Shown here one piece after another: positions 16,984 through 24,237 of a stretch of DNA of 64,000 nucleotides. The notes beneath the pieces were generated by a model. The model searched no databases, had not been told where the DNA came from, and worked only from the letters and a program-made list of their open reading frames with translations. The DNA is from Nocardioides caeni (lineage in GTDB: Bacteria; Actinomycetota; Actinomycetes; Propionibacteriales; Nocardioidaceae). The DNA is taken from NCBI RefSeq assembly GCF_004912195.1, contig NZ_STGW01000012.1, positions 53,008 to 117,007 on the forward strand. The letters are read 5' to 3'. A program made the translations under genes and the position numbers. How positions within the stretch are numbered: the stretch's first letter is position 1; each line of letters begins with the position of its first letter.

Positions 16984-18715
16984 GCAGGGAGCGCACCTTC
17001 TCCGGACCCAGGGCCGCGAAGAGGGTGGGCAGGCGGGGTCCACGCTCGGCGGCGACGAGCAGCTCGTAGAGCAGCTTGAAGAACGCCTTCTGGTCGGCCT
17101 TCACCTCGTCGGTGGGCGCGTCCTCCACGGACAGGCCGCGGACGAGCTTCGGGACGCCGTAGATGATCGTGGTCAGCTCGTCGGTGCCGAAGGCCTCGGG
17201 CAGCCCGTCGAGCAGGAGCCCGAGCCAGCGCGACTCGTCCTCGGACAGTGAGCCGAGCCGGTCCAGGTCGGCCGCCTCGCGCACGGTGGTTCGCTCCTCC
17301 GGGTCGACGTACGACGTGATCCACGTGGCGGCCTTCGTCAGCCGCGGCTCGAGGTCGGCCTCGGCGGCGCCCACCGTGCGGGCGGTGATCTCGCGCGACC
17401 CGGCCGTCACGTCGGCGACGGACGACAGCATGCGGAACGGGACGACGACGGCCGGCGTCGGCAGGGTGCCGGCGGTCGACGTGGCGGACGCCCGCTCCCA
17501 CGCCAGCACCGCGGCGTCCCGCTTCTCCGGTATCGCGGCCTTCTTGCCCAGTGCGTCCCACTCGTCATAGAGCCGCAGCACCTCCTGACCGAAGTCGACG
17601 TTGAACGCCTGCTTCGGCTGCCGGCGGACGTAGAGCCAGCGCAGGATCGGTGCCTCCAGGATCCGCAGCGCCTCGGCGGCGGTCGGGACACCGCCCTTCG
17701 ACGACGACATCTTCGGCATGCCCGCGACGCCGACGAACGAGTAGCCGACGAACGACGGGGCGGTGCCGCCGAAGACGGGGCCGACGATCTCCTTGCCGAC
17801 GGTGTAGGACGACCCGGGGGAGGCATGGTCGACGCCGCCGGGCTCGAAGTGGACTCCCTCGAACGTCCAGCGCATCGGCCAGTCGACCTTCCACACCAGC
17901 TTGCCCTCGTCCTGCGTCGCGACGTTGGTGACGTGGGACTCGCCGCACGCGTCGCAGGTGTAGGCGAGGTCGGTGCTCGCGTCGTCGTACGACGTGAGGG
18001 TGACGGTGTCGCGACCGCAACCGCGGCAGTAGGGCTTGTAGGGGAAGCGCGCCAGGTCGTCCGAGGCGCCGTGCCCGGCCTCCTCCTCGGCGGTGGACTC
18101 GACGGACTCTGTGTCGTCCATGCCTTCGGCGTCGACCGGCGCGGCCTTCTTGGTGCGGAAGCGCGCCATGACGGTCTCGATCTCGCCGCGCTTCTCGATG
18201 GCGGTGAGGATCTGCGAGCGGTAGGTGCCCGCGCGATACATCTCCGTCTGGTTCACCTCGACCATGTCGCAGCCGAGCTCGGCGAGCGCGGCGCGCAGCG
18301 GCGCCTTGTAGCGCTCGGCCCAGCTGGGGAACTCGCCCGTGGGATCGGGGACGGCGGACAGCGGCTTGCCGATGTGCTCGCTCCACGACGGGTCGACGCC
18401 GGCGGGGACCTTGCGGAAGCGGTCGTAGTCGTCCCAGCTGTGCAGGTGACGCACGGTGATGCCGCGGCGGCGGATCTCCTCGACCACGAAGTGCACGGTC
18501 AGGAACTCGCGCAGGTTGCCGAGGTGGATCGGCCCCGAGGGGCTGATGCCGGACGCGCAGGTGACGACGTCGGGCAGGGTGCCGCCGTTGACCTGCTCGG
18601 CGTGCCGGAGCGCCAGGTCGGCGGTCCGGGTCACCCAGTCACTGGGGGCCTGCTGCTGGTTGCCCTGCTGGTTGCCCTGGTGGTTGCCCTGCTGGTTGCG
18701 CTGTCCTCGTGCCAC
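16973..18715 (-). CDS. lysS: class I lysyl-tRNA synthetase
   Basis: The 580-residue enzyme charges tRNA-Lys with lysine. It is the class I (archaeal/alphaproteobacterial/actinobacterial) form, not the usual class II: the signature loops are PSGPIHLGN for HIGH and PKMSSSKG for KMSKS, with a Cys4-type zinc ribbon (YCRGCGRD and YTCDACGES) between them and a helical anticodon-binding C-terminus. The first ~20 residues are an (N-Q-Q-G) repeat with no homology to the catalytic core. The GTG at 18713-18715 is 8 nt downstream of a TAGTCT box, so the message may be leaderless. Whether a second, class II LysRS exists in the genome cannot be seen here. Confidence 0.93.
   Translation of the reverse strand: MARGQRNQQGNHQGNQQGNQQQAPSDWVTRTADLALRHAEQVNGGTLPDVVTCASGISPSGPIHLGNLREFLTVHFVVEEIRRRGITVRHLHSWDDYDRFRKVPAGVDPSWSEHIGKPLSAVPDPTGEFPSWAERYKAPLRAALAELGCDMVEVNQTEMYRAGTYRSQILTAIEKRGEIETVMARFRTKKAAPVDAEGMDDTESVESTAEEEAGHGASDDLARFPYKPYCRGCGRDTVTLTSYDDASTDLAYTCDACGESHVTNVATQDEGKLVWKVDWPMRWTFEGVHFEPGGVDHASPGSSYTVGKEIVGPVFGGTAPSFVGYSFVGVAGMPKMSSSKGGVPTAAEALRILEAPILRWLYVRRQPKQAFNVDFGQEVLRLYDEWDALGKKAAIPEKRDAAVLAWERASATSTAGTLPTPAVVVPFRMLSSVADVTAGSREITARTVGAAEADLEPRLTKAATWITSYVDPEERTTVREAADLDRLGSLSEDESRWLGLLLDGLPEAFGTDELTTIIYGVPKLVRGLSVEDAPTDEVKADQKAFFKLLYELLVAAERGPRLPTLFAALGPEKVRSLLTP
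18653..18700. repeat. 12-bp tandem repeat at the lysS 5' end
   Basis: CTGCTGGTTGCC occurs four times head to tail with one substitution in two of the copies. On the coding strand it produces a Gly-Asn-Gln-Gln repeat at the N-terminus of lysyl-tRNA synthetase. Copy number is multiple-of-three safe, so it can vary between strains without a frameshift. Confidence 0.75.
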
Positions 18716-18723
18716 GGGTCCCA

Positions 18724-18729
18724 AGACTA
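18724..18729 (-). promoter_or_regulatory. leaderless promoter -10 box of lysS
   Basis: On the minus strand TAGTCT lies 8 nt before the lysS GTG and no Shine-Dalgarno separates them. Confidence 0.5.
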
Positions 18730-18737
18730 GGGCGCGA

Positions 18738-19661
18738 TCAGCGGGGGACCACCATCGAGTACGCCGCCGGCAGGACCCGCCAGCTGCGGGCACGGACAGG
18801 CCCGTCGATCTCCCCGTCGCTGTTGCACTCGAAGGCGGTCCCGGCGATCCGGACGGTGCGGCCGCGCACGATGCGGACGTCCGCGTGCTCCTCGTGCCGC
18901 GCGAACGGCAGCCGGAGGAGATAGCCCAGTCGCGCCGCCCGCGAGACCGGCGTGGCCACGAGCACGTCCACCTGGCCGTCGTGGGGCACGGCGTCAGGGG
19001 TGAGCTCGGTGCCGCCGCCGACCGAGGCGCCGTTGCCGACCGCGACCATCAGCACCTGCTCGTCCACGTCCACGACGACCGCGTCGTCGACCTCGACCAG
19101 GACGCGCAGGCTCGGCGGGCGGAGTGCCGTCTGCAAAGCGCCGATCGGGTAGCCGAGCCGGCCCAGGTTGACCTTGCCGACGCCGATCGACCCCAGCCGC
19201 TCCTTCCACTGCGAGCCCATCCGCCCGGCTGCCGCACCGGCGCCGACGTGGACGTTGTTGACTGTGACGTGCTCGTCGTCATCGACGACCAGGTCGGTCG
19301 GCCGGGTGTGGCCGGCGACGACGAGCTCGGCGGCCTCGCACGCGTCGAGCGGGATGTCGAGGGTGCGGGCGAAGTCGTTGCCGGTGCCGAGCGGGATCAG
19401 CCCGATCGTCCGGCCGGCCAGGTCGTCGCGGTCGTGCAGTGCCTGGACAACGGCGTGCACGCTGCCGTCACCGCCGGCGACCACGATCGTCCGATCACCG
19501 GCTCCGGCCAGGACGTCGTTGAGCTCGTCGGGTCCGGAGGTCGCGACGACCTCGACCTCGGCCTGCCCCTGCAGCACCGCCACCGCGGCGGTGAGGGACT
19601 CCTGGTTCGCCGTACCCGCGTCTGAGTTGGTGATCACGAGCATCGATCGGTCACTGGCCAC
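18738..19661 (-). CDS. diacylglycerol/lipid kinase family protein, paralogue 1
   Basis: The 307-residue protein has the DAGK catalytic domain fold. The nucleotide-binding motif GGDGSVHAVV and the PLGTGNDFAR motif are intact, followed by the beta-sandwich half with GNGASVGGG. Such enzymes phosphorylate diacylglycerol or related lipids at the inner membrane face (DgkB/YegS/LytC-like group). It is about 17 bp downstream of a close paralogue on the same strand, and the two share motifs along their whole length, so they arose by tandem duplication. The GTG start is 6 nt after a TAGGCT box, so it has its own leaderless promoter. The lipid substrate is unknown. Confidence 0.85.
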   Translation of the reverse strand: MASDRSMLVITNSDAGTANQESLTAAVAVLQGQAEVEVVATSGPDELNDVLAGAGDRTIVVAGGDGSVHAVVQALHDRDDLAGRTIGLIPLGTGNDFARTLDIPLDACEAAELVVAGHTRPTDLVVDDDEHVTVNNVHVGAGAAAGRMGSQWKERLGSIGVGKVNLGRLGYPIGALQTALRPPSLRVLVEVDDAVVVDVDEQVLMVAVGNGASVGGGTELTPDAVPHDGQVDVLVATPVSRAARLGYLLRLPFARHEEHADVRIVRGRTVRIAGTAFECNSDGEIDGPVRARSWRVLPAAYSMVVPR

Positions 19662-19667
19662 GCGGTC

Positions 19668-19673
19668 AGCCTA
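19668..19673 (-). promoter_or_regulatory. leaderless promoter -10 box of DAGK paralogue 1
   Basis: TAGGCT on the minus strand ends 6 nt before the GTG at 19661. It falls in the small gap after the stop of the upstream paralogue. Confidence 0.55.
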
Positions 19674-19678
19674 GGGGT

Positions 19679-20653
19679 CTACGCCGGGACCACCATCGAG
19701 TAGGCCGCCGGCAGCACCTGCCAGGTGCGCTCGCCCACCGGGCCGCTGAACTCGCCGTCGCTGTTGCAGTCGAAGGGGGTCCCGCTGACGGTGATCGAGC
19801 GGCCGCGGACGAATCGTGCCTCGGCGTGGGTCTCGTGGCTGCCTGCCTGCAGGCGCAGCACGTAGCCGACCTGGTCGAGCAGGGAGGCCGGGGTCGCGAT
19901 GAGTACGTCGACCAGACCGTCGTGCGGGTCGGCGTCCGGTGTCAGGGCGGTGCCGCCACCGACCGTGGGTCCGTTGCCGACGGCGACCATGAGGATCTTC
20001 TCGTCGGGCTCGGCCACCACCTCGCCGTCCACCTCGATCCGCAGGTTCAGCACGGGCGGGCTGATCGCGGTCTGGAGGGCGCCGATCGGATAGCCGAGCT
20101 TGCCGAGGTTGGTCGGTCCCAAACCGATGTGGCCCAGGTTGGCCGGTCCGAGGCCGACGGGACCGACGCCCACGACACCGCTGACGACCTGCAGCCGCTT
20201 CTTCCACCGGGCGCCGCGCTGGCCGGCGTCGGCGCCGGCACCGATGTGGACGTTGTTGACGGTGACCTGACCCTCGTCGTCGACGATCAGGTCGGTGGGC
20301 CGGCTGTGTCCCTCCAGGACGATCCGGGCGGCCTTGCGCGCACTGCGCGGGATGCCCAGGGCGCGGGCGAAGTCGTTGCCGGTCCCGAGAGGCAGCAGGG
20401 CGAGCGTGCGGCCCGCCAGCTCGCCGAGGTCGTGCAGGCACTGCACGACGGCGTGGATGCTGCCGTCGCCGCCAGCCACGACGACGGTGCGCTCGGCGGT
20501 TCCGGTGAGCGCGCCGGACAGCTCGTCGAGGTCGCGGGTGCTGCGGACCTCGACCCAGGCCTCCTCCCGCAACACCGTCAGCGCCTTGTTGATCGCCTCC
20601 CGGTCGGCGGAGCCGGCCGCGCTGTTGGTGATCACGAGGAGCTGCTGGGGCAC
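19679..20653 (-). CDS. diacylglycerol/lipid kinase family protein, paralogue 2
   Basis: The 324-residue protein has the same fold as its neighbour: ITNSAAG start, GGDGSIHAVV nucleotide loop, PLGTGNDFAR, and GNGPTVGGG in the second half. It differs by an insertion after about residue 165 built from GLGPxNLGxI-like decapeptides, encoded by 30-bp tandem units; paralogue 1 has only one such unit. The insertion lies before LGYPIGALQTA, near the lipid-binding cleft. The GTG at 20651-20653 was chosen over an upstream ATG because TACCCT lies 6 nt before it and the family N-terminus begins there. Confidence 0.85.
   Translation of the reverse strand: MPQQLLVITNSAAGSADREAINKALTVLREEAWVEVRSTRDLDELSGALTGTAERTVVVAGGDGSIHAVVQCLHDLGELAGRTLALLPLGTGNDFARALGIPRSARKAARIVLEGHSRPTDLIVDDEGQVTVNNVHIGAGADAGQRGARWKKRLQVVSGVVGVGPVGLGPANLGHIGLGPTNLGKLGYPIGALQTAISPPVLNLRIEVDGEVVAEPDEKILMVAVGNGPTVGGGTALTPDADPHDGLVDVLIATPASLLDQVGYVLRLQAGSHETHAEARFVRGRSITVSGTPFDCNSDGEFSGPVGERTWQVLPAAYSMVVPA
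20105..20164. repeat. 30-bp intragenic tandem repeat in DAGK paralogue 2
   Basis: Two adjacent, diverged 30-bp units (20105-20134 and 20135-20164) share GGTTGG(T/C)CGGTCC and code for GLGPTNLGKL/GLGPANLGHI-type decapeptides. They explain the extra residues relative to the adjacent paralogue. Confidence 0.6.
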
Positions 20654-20659
20654 GACATC

Positions 20660-20685
20660 AGGGTAGGCCCGCGACGGCCTACAGT
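20660..20685. promoter_or_regulatory. back-to-back leaderless promoters of DAGK 2 and accD3-like gene
   Basis: On the minus strand TACCCT (20660-20665) is 6 nt before the DAGK GTG. On the plus strand TACAGT (20680-20685) is 8 nt before the ATG at 20694. The two -10 boxes are only 14 bp apart, so RNA polymerase binding for one gene should hinder the other. Confidence 0.5.
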
Positions 20686-20693
20686 GCGGGCAC

Positions 20694-22127
20694 ATGGGGA
20701 CCTCTCGCCGCTGGACCGCCCGCGAAGTGATCGACCTCGTGCTCGACGAGGGCTCCTACGAGTCGTGGGACGAGCCGGTCGACATCAGCGGGCACCACGC
20801 GGACTACCAGGCCGAGCTGCGGGCCGCGGCGGACAGGGCCGGCACCGACGAGTCCGTGCTCACCGGACGCGGCACGGTGCGCGGACGGCCGGTGGCGTTC
20901 GTCGTCAACGAGTTCCGCTTCCTCGCCGGATCGATCGGCGTCGCCGCGGCCGAGCGGATCGCGTCCGCCGTACGACGGGCGACGGTGGAGGGCCTGCCGA
21001 TCCTCGCCAGCACGGCGTCCGGCGGCACCCGGATGCAGGAGGGCACCCGCGCCTTCGTGAAGATGATCGAGATCTCCCGCGCGCTGGTCGAGCACCGCGC
21101 CGCGGGCCTGCCCTACCTGGTGCAGCTGCGCAACCCGACGACCGGCGGCGTCTATGCCTCCTGGGGATCGCTCGGTCACGTCACCGTCGCCGAGCCGGGC
21201 GCACTGGTCGGCTTCCTCGGCCCGAAGGTCTTCGAGGCGCTCAACGACCAGGCGTTCCCCGACGGCGTCCAGCTCGCCGAGAACCTCGCCGCCAAGGGCG
21301 TCATCGACGCCGTCATCGCCACCGAGGACCTGCCGGCACTGGTCGACGCAGCGCTCGGCGTCGTCGTCGACCCCGCCGTCCACCCGCAGCTCGAGCGCCG
21401 CGAGCCGGTCGTGCCCGGCACGTCGGCCGACCACCACGTCTGGGAGGACATCGAGCACACCCGCGACCTCGAGCGCGCGGGCGTCCGCGACCTCCTCAAG
21501 TACGGCGCCTCGCCGGCCACGATCCGTCTCCGCGGCACCGACGAGGGCGAGCGCGACGACACCGTCCTGATCGCCCTGACCCGTCTCGACGGCCAGCCCT
21601 GCGTCCTGGTCGGCCAGGACCGGACCCGCCAGACACCCGACAACCCGATGGGACCGGGTGCCCTGCGCGAGGCACGCCGCGCGATGCACCTCGCGGAGTC
21701 GCTGCGGCTGCCGCTGGTCACCGTCGTCGACACCCCCGGCGCCGAGCTGTCGCCCCAGGCGGAGGAGGGCGCGATCGCCGGCGAGATCGCCCGATGCATC
21801 GCCACGCTCGTGTCGATGACCGTGCCGACGGTGTCGGTGATCCTCGGCCAGGGCTGCGGGGGCGGGGCGCTCGCGTTCCTCCCGGCCCGTACCGTCGTCG
21901 CGACCTCGCGGGGTTGGCTCTCGCCCCTGCCGCCCGAGGGGGCCAGCGTCATCCGCCACGGCGACACCTCGCACGCCGCCGACATGGCCGCCGACCAGGA
22001 GGTCGGCGCGCTCAGCCTCCTCGCGGACGGCAACGTCCACGTCGTCGTACCGGAGCTGGACGCGGACGACGCCGAGACCCTCGCCCGCGCGGTGGTCGCG
22101 GAGGTGGCGCACCAGCTGGCGAAATAG
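20694..22127 (+). CDS. acetyl/acyl-CoA carboxylase carboxyltransferase, AccD3-like
   Basis: The 477-residue protein is a biotin-dependent carboxyltransferase in which beta-like (about 30-240) and alpha-like (about 250-477) halves are fused. The N-half shows LASTASGGTRMQEG and the acyl-CoA-binding NPTTGGVYASWG; the C-half shows VVDTPGAELSPQAEEG and GQGCGGGALAF. This resembles mycobacterial AccD3 more than the larger AccD4-6 subunits. It would move CO2 from carboxybiotin to an acyl-CoA for fatty acid synthesis in the cytoplasm; the acyl substrate is not decided by sequence. It needs a biotinylated alpha subunit encoded elsewhere. A palindromic repeat begins 3 bp after the stop. Confidence 0.85.
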   Translation: MGTSRRWTAREVIDLVLDEGSYESWDEPVDISGHHADYQAELRAAADRAGTDESVLTGRGTVRGRPVAFVVNEFRFLAGSIGVAAAERIASAVRRATVEGLPILASTASGGTRMQEGTRAFVKMIEISRALVEHRAAGLPYLVQLRNPTTGGVYASWGSLGHVTVAEPGALVGFLGPKVFEALNDQAFPDGVQLAENLAAKGVIDAVIATEDLPALVDAALGVVVDPAVHPQLERREPVVPGTSADHHVWEDIEHTRDLERAGVRDLLKYGASPATIRLRGTDEGERDDTVLIALTRLDGQPCVLVGQDRTRQTPDNPMGPGALREARRAMHLAESLRLPLVTVVDTPGAELSPQAEEGAIAGEIARCIATLVSMTVPTVSVILGQGCGGGALAFLPARTVVATSRGWLSPLPPEGASVIRHGDTSHAADMAADQEVGALSLLADGNVHVVVPELDADDAETLARAVVAEVAHQLAK

Positions 22128-22129
22128 CC

Positions 22130-22165
22130 GGTCGTCGAGGAGGCCGCCCGCGGCCGTCACGAGAC
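22130..22165 (-). repeat. dispersed palindromic element, copy 1
   Basis: Read on the minus strand it has GTCTCGTGACGGCC at one end and GGCCTCCTCGACGACC at the other, with GGCCG(C) arms pairing in the middle. It belongs to the family also found at 22203, 42517, 42623 and 51084. It follows the accD3-like stop. Confidence 0.65.
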
Positions 22166-22202
22166 GTGGCGAGGTCGGCGAACTCTGCTGCGTAGTCGCA
22201 GG

Positions 22203-22264
22203 GGTTTCGAGACGCGTCGCTCAGTTCCTCGCTTCGCTCGGGTCTGAGCCGACGCTCCTCAACC
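22203..22264 (+). repeat. dispersed palindromic element, copy 2
   Basis: It starts GGTTTCGAGACGCGTCG and ends GACGCTCCTCAACC, enclosing a short CGCTTCGCTCG core. The end sequences match the general GTnTCGAGACG...CTCCTCnACC pattern of the family. The gap 22128-22291 otherwise contains no gene. Confidence 0.65.
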
Positions 22265-22291
22265 TCGATCGCTGGCGGCCCCTTCGCAAGC

Positions 22292-22669
22292 TCAGGGGCC
22301 GGCGATCAGATCCTCGCCCGACCAGAACGCCCGCATGGAGGTGATCCTCGCGTCGTCGTCGAAGGTCATCACGTCGATGGGGGCGAGGGTGTAGGTCGCG
22401 TCGCCGGCGGTGGTGACGAGCTCGAAGGCGAAGGCCGCCTCGTTGCCTGCGATCCGCACGTGCAGCAGCTTCGCGGTCTGCTCGAGCCCGTCGAGGGCGC
22501 CGTAGAACTCGGCGATGGACGCAGCCGTGGTGCGGACCTCGGAACCGACCGGGTCCTCGACGGTCGCGCCGTCGGCATAGAGAGCGACGACCTCGGCCGA
22601 CGTGCCGGTGGCGACGAGGTCGACGTACTGCTGGATGGTCTCGAGGATCTTCTCGCGGCTGGCGCCCAC
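22292..22669 (-). CDS. SnoaL-like / ketosteroid-isomerase-fold protein
   Basis: The 125-residue protein fits the nuclear-transport-factor-2 fold group that includes delta5-3-ketosteroid isomerases: LVATGTSAEVVALYADGATVEDPVGSE near residues 15-41, followed by VTTAGDATYTLAPIDVMTFDDDARITSMRAFW. The conserved DPVG aspartate region matches steroid isomerase-like SnoaL_2 members. It could act on a steroid or polyketide-like substrate, but catalysis is not proven. The GTG at 22667-22669 follows AGGAG by 5 nt. A KstR-like palindrome lies 16 bp upstream of the start. Confidence 0.75.
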   Translation of the reverse strand: MGASREKILETIQQYVDLVATGTSAEVVALYADGATVEDPVGSEVRTTAASIAEFYGALDGLEQTAKLLHVRIAGNEAAFAFELVTTAGDATYTLAPIDVMTFDDDARITSMRAFWSGEDLIAGP

Positions 22670-22684
22670 TGCTGCTCCTGAAAG

Positions 22685-22698
22685 TAGAACGTGTTCCT
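22685..22698. promoter_or_regulatory. KstR-like operator in front of the SnoaL-like gene
   Basis: Read on the gene's strand the site is AGGAACACGTTCTA. The KstR consensus for sterol-catabolism repression is TnnAACnnGTTnnA; here only the first base differs. It is located where a repressor could block the promoter of a ketosteroid-isomerase-like gene, which makes the match more meaningful than its length alone. Confidence 0.35.
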
Positions 22699-22739
22699 GT
22701 TTCGCTGAATCTAGTCCTTCCCTCGCGATTTGGTAACGT

Positions 22740-22863
22740 TGCGCCGCAAGAGAGCCCCGGTCCTTGCCGGGGCTTCTTGCTTGACCGACACCAACAACAA
22801 GTGGTGCGTTGAGCAGCCGGCCCGGTTCGCCCGGGACGGAGGGACTCCGTCCGTGCGAAGGAG
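22740..22863 (+). promoter_or_regulatory. structured 5' leader of purA
   Basis: After a TAACGT box near 22733 the leader contains two perfect hairpins. The first is AGCCCCGG (22753-22760) with CCGGGGCT (22767-22774), followed by TCTTGCTT, like an attenuator. The second is GGACGGAG (22834-22841) with CTCCGTCC (22845-22852), just before the AAGGAG Shine-Dalgarno (22858-22863). The layout suggests transcription or translation control of purA. No known purine riboswitch core was recognised. Confidence 0.45.
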
Positions 22864-22871
22864 CAACCGAG

Positions 22872-24164
22872 ATGCCTGCAATCGTGATCGTCGGAGCCCA
22901 GTGGGGTGACGAGGGCAAGGGCAAGGCGACCGACCACCTGGGCAGCCAGGTCGACTACGTCGTCAAGTTCAACGGCGGCAACAACGCCGGCCACACCGTC
23001 GTCATCGGCGAGGAGAAGTACGCCCTCCACCTGCTGCCCAGCGGCATCCTCACGGCCGGCTGCACCCCGGTCATCGGCAACGGCGTCGTCGTCGACATCG
23101 ACGTGCTCTTCCACGAGATCGACGGCCTCGAGGCTCGCGGCATCGACACCTCCTCGCTCAAGCTCAGCGCCAACGCGCACGTCATCGCCGACTACAACCG
23201 GACCATCGACAAGGTCACTGAGCGCTTCCTCGGCTCCCGCCGGATCGGTACGACGGGCCGCGGCATCGGCCCCACCTACGCCGACAAGATGAACCGGATC
23301 GGCATCCGGATCCAGGACCTCTTCGACGAGAAGATCCTGACCGCGAAGGTCGAGGGCGCGCTCGAGCTCAAGGGGCAGCTGCTCACCAAGATCTACAACC
23401 GCCGAGCGCCCTCGGTGCAGCAGACCGTCGAGGAGCTGCGCGGTCACGCCGAGCGGCTGGCGCCCTACGTCTGCGACACGGGCCTGCTGCTCAACGAGGC
23501 CCTCGACCGCGACGAGGTCGTGCTGATGGAGGCCGGCCAGGCCACGCTGCTCGACGTCGACCACGGCACCTATCCGTTCGTCACCTCCAGCAGCGCCGTC
23601 TCCGCGGGTGCGTGCACCGGCACCGGCATCCCCCCGACCCGGATCGACCAGGTCATCGCGATCGCCAAGGCCTACACCACACGCGTCGGCGAGGGCCCGT
23701 TCCCGACCGAGCTGCTCGACGGCCCCGACGGCAAGGGCGAGTTCCTCCGCAAGGCGGGCTTCGAATACGGCACCACGACCGGCCGGCCGCGTCGCTGCGG
23801 CTGGATGGACACCGTGATCACCCGCTATGCCGCACGCGTCAACGGGGTCACCGACTTCGTGCTGACCAAGCTCGACACCCTCACCGGCCTCGACGAGCTC
23901 CCCGTCTGCGTCGCCTACGACGTCGACGGCGTCCGTCACGACGAGATGCCGGTCAACCAGAGCGACTTCCACCACGCCGTGCCGATCTATGAGAACCTCC
24001 CCGGCTGGACCGAGGACCTCTCCGGCTGCCGCAGCTTCGAGGACCTGCCGAAGGCCGCGCAGGACTACGTCGAGTTCGTCGAGGCGCGCTCCGGCGCGCG
24101 GATCTCGGTCGTCGGTGTCGGTCCCGAGCGTGAGCAGGCTGTGGTCCGCCACCCACTGCGCTGA
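22872..24164 (+). CDS. purA: adenylosuccinate synthetase
   Basis: The 430-residue enzyme joins IMP and aspartate using GTP, the first committed step to AMP. The N-terminal signature [16 protein letters not shown] (P-loop, catalytic Asp, His in NAGHTVV) is intact, as are [37 protein letters not shown] and the C-terminal GTP-binding [11 protein letters not shown]. Length is typical. The ATG follows AAGGAG by 8 nt; a longer in-frame reading covers the structured leader and is discarded. Together with purB in this window it completes AMP synthesis from IMP. Confidence 0.97.
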   Translation: MPAIVIVGAQWGDEGKGKATDHLGSQVDYVVKFNGGNNAGHTVVIGEEKYALHLLPSGILTAGCTPVIGNGVVVDIDVLFHEIDGLEARGIDTSSLKLSANAHVIADYNRTIDKVTERFLGSRRIGTTGRGIGPTYADKMNRIGIRIQDLFDEKILTAKVEGALELKGQLLTKIYNRRAPSVQQTVEELRGHAERLAPYVCDTGLLLNEALDRDEVVLMEAGQATLLDVDHGTYPFVTSSSAVSAGACTGTGIPPTRIDQVIAIAKAYTTRVGEGPFPTELLDGPDGKGEFLRKAGFEYGTTTGRPRRCGWMDTVITRYAARVNGVTDFVLTKLDTLTGLDELPVCVAYDVDGVRHDEMPVNQSDFHHAVPIYENLPGWTEDLSGCRSFEDLPKAAQDYVEFVEARSGARISVVGVGPEREQAVVRHPLR

Positions 24165-24237
24165 CCGGAGAAGGCAGGATGAGCCTGCCCCGACCGGGTA
24201 TGGGCGGGTGGGACGTCCGAGATGGGGAGGGGCGCAC

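Noticed and set aside
24221..24229. Further GATGGGG operator before the histidine kinase
   Set aside because: Only one arm is present and it overlaps the ribosome-binding region; short G-rich matches occur by chance, as also near 820 and 3117.
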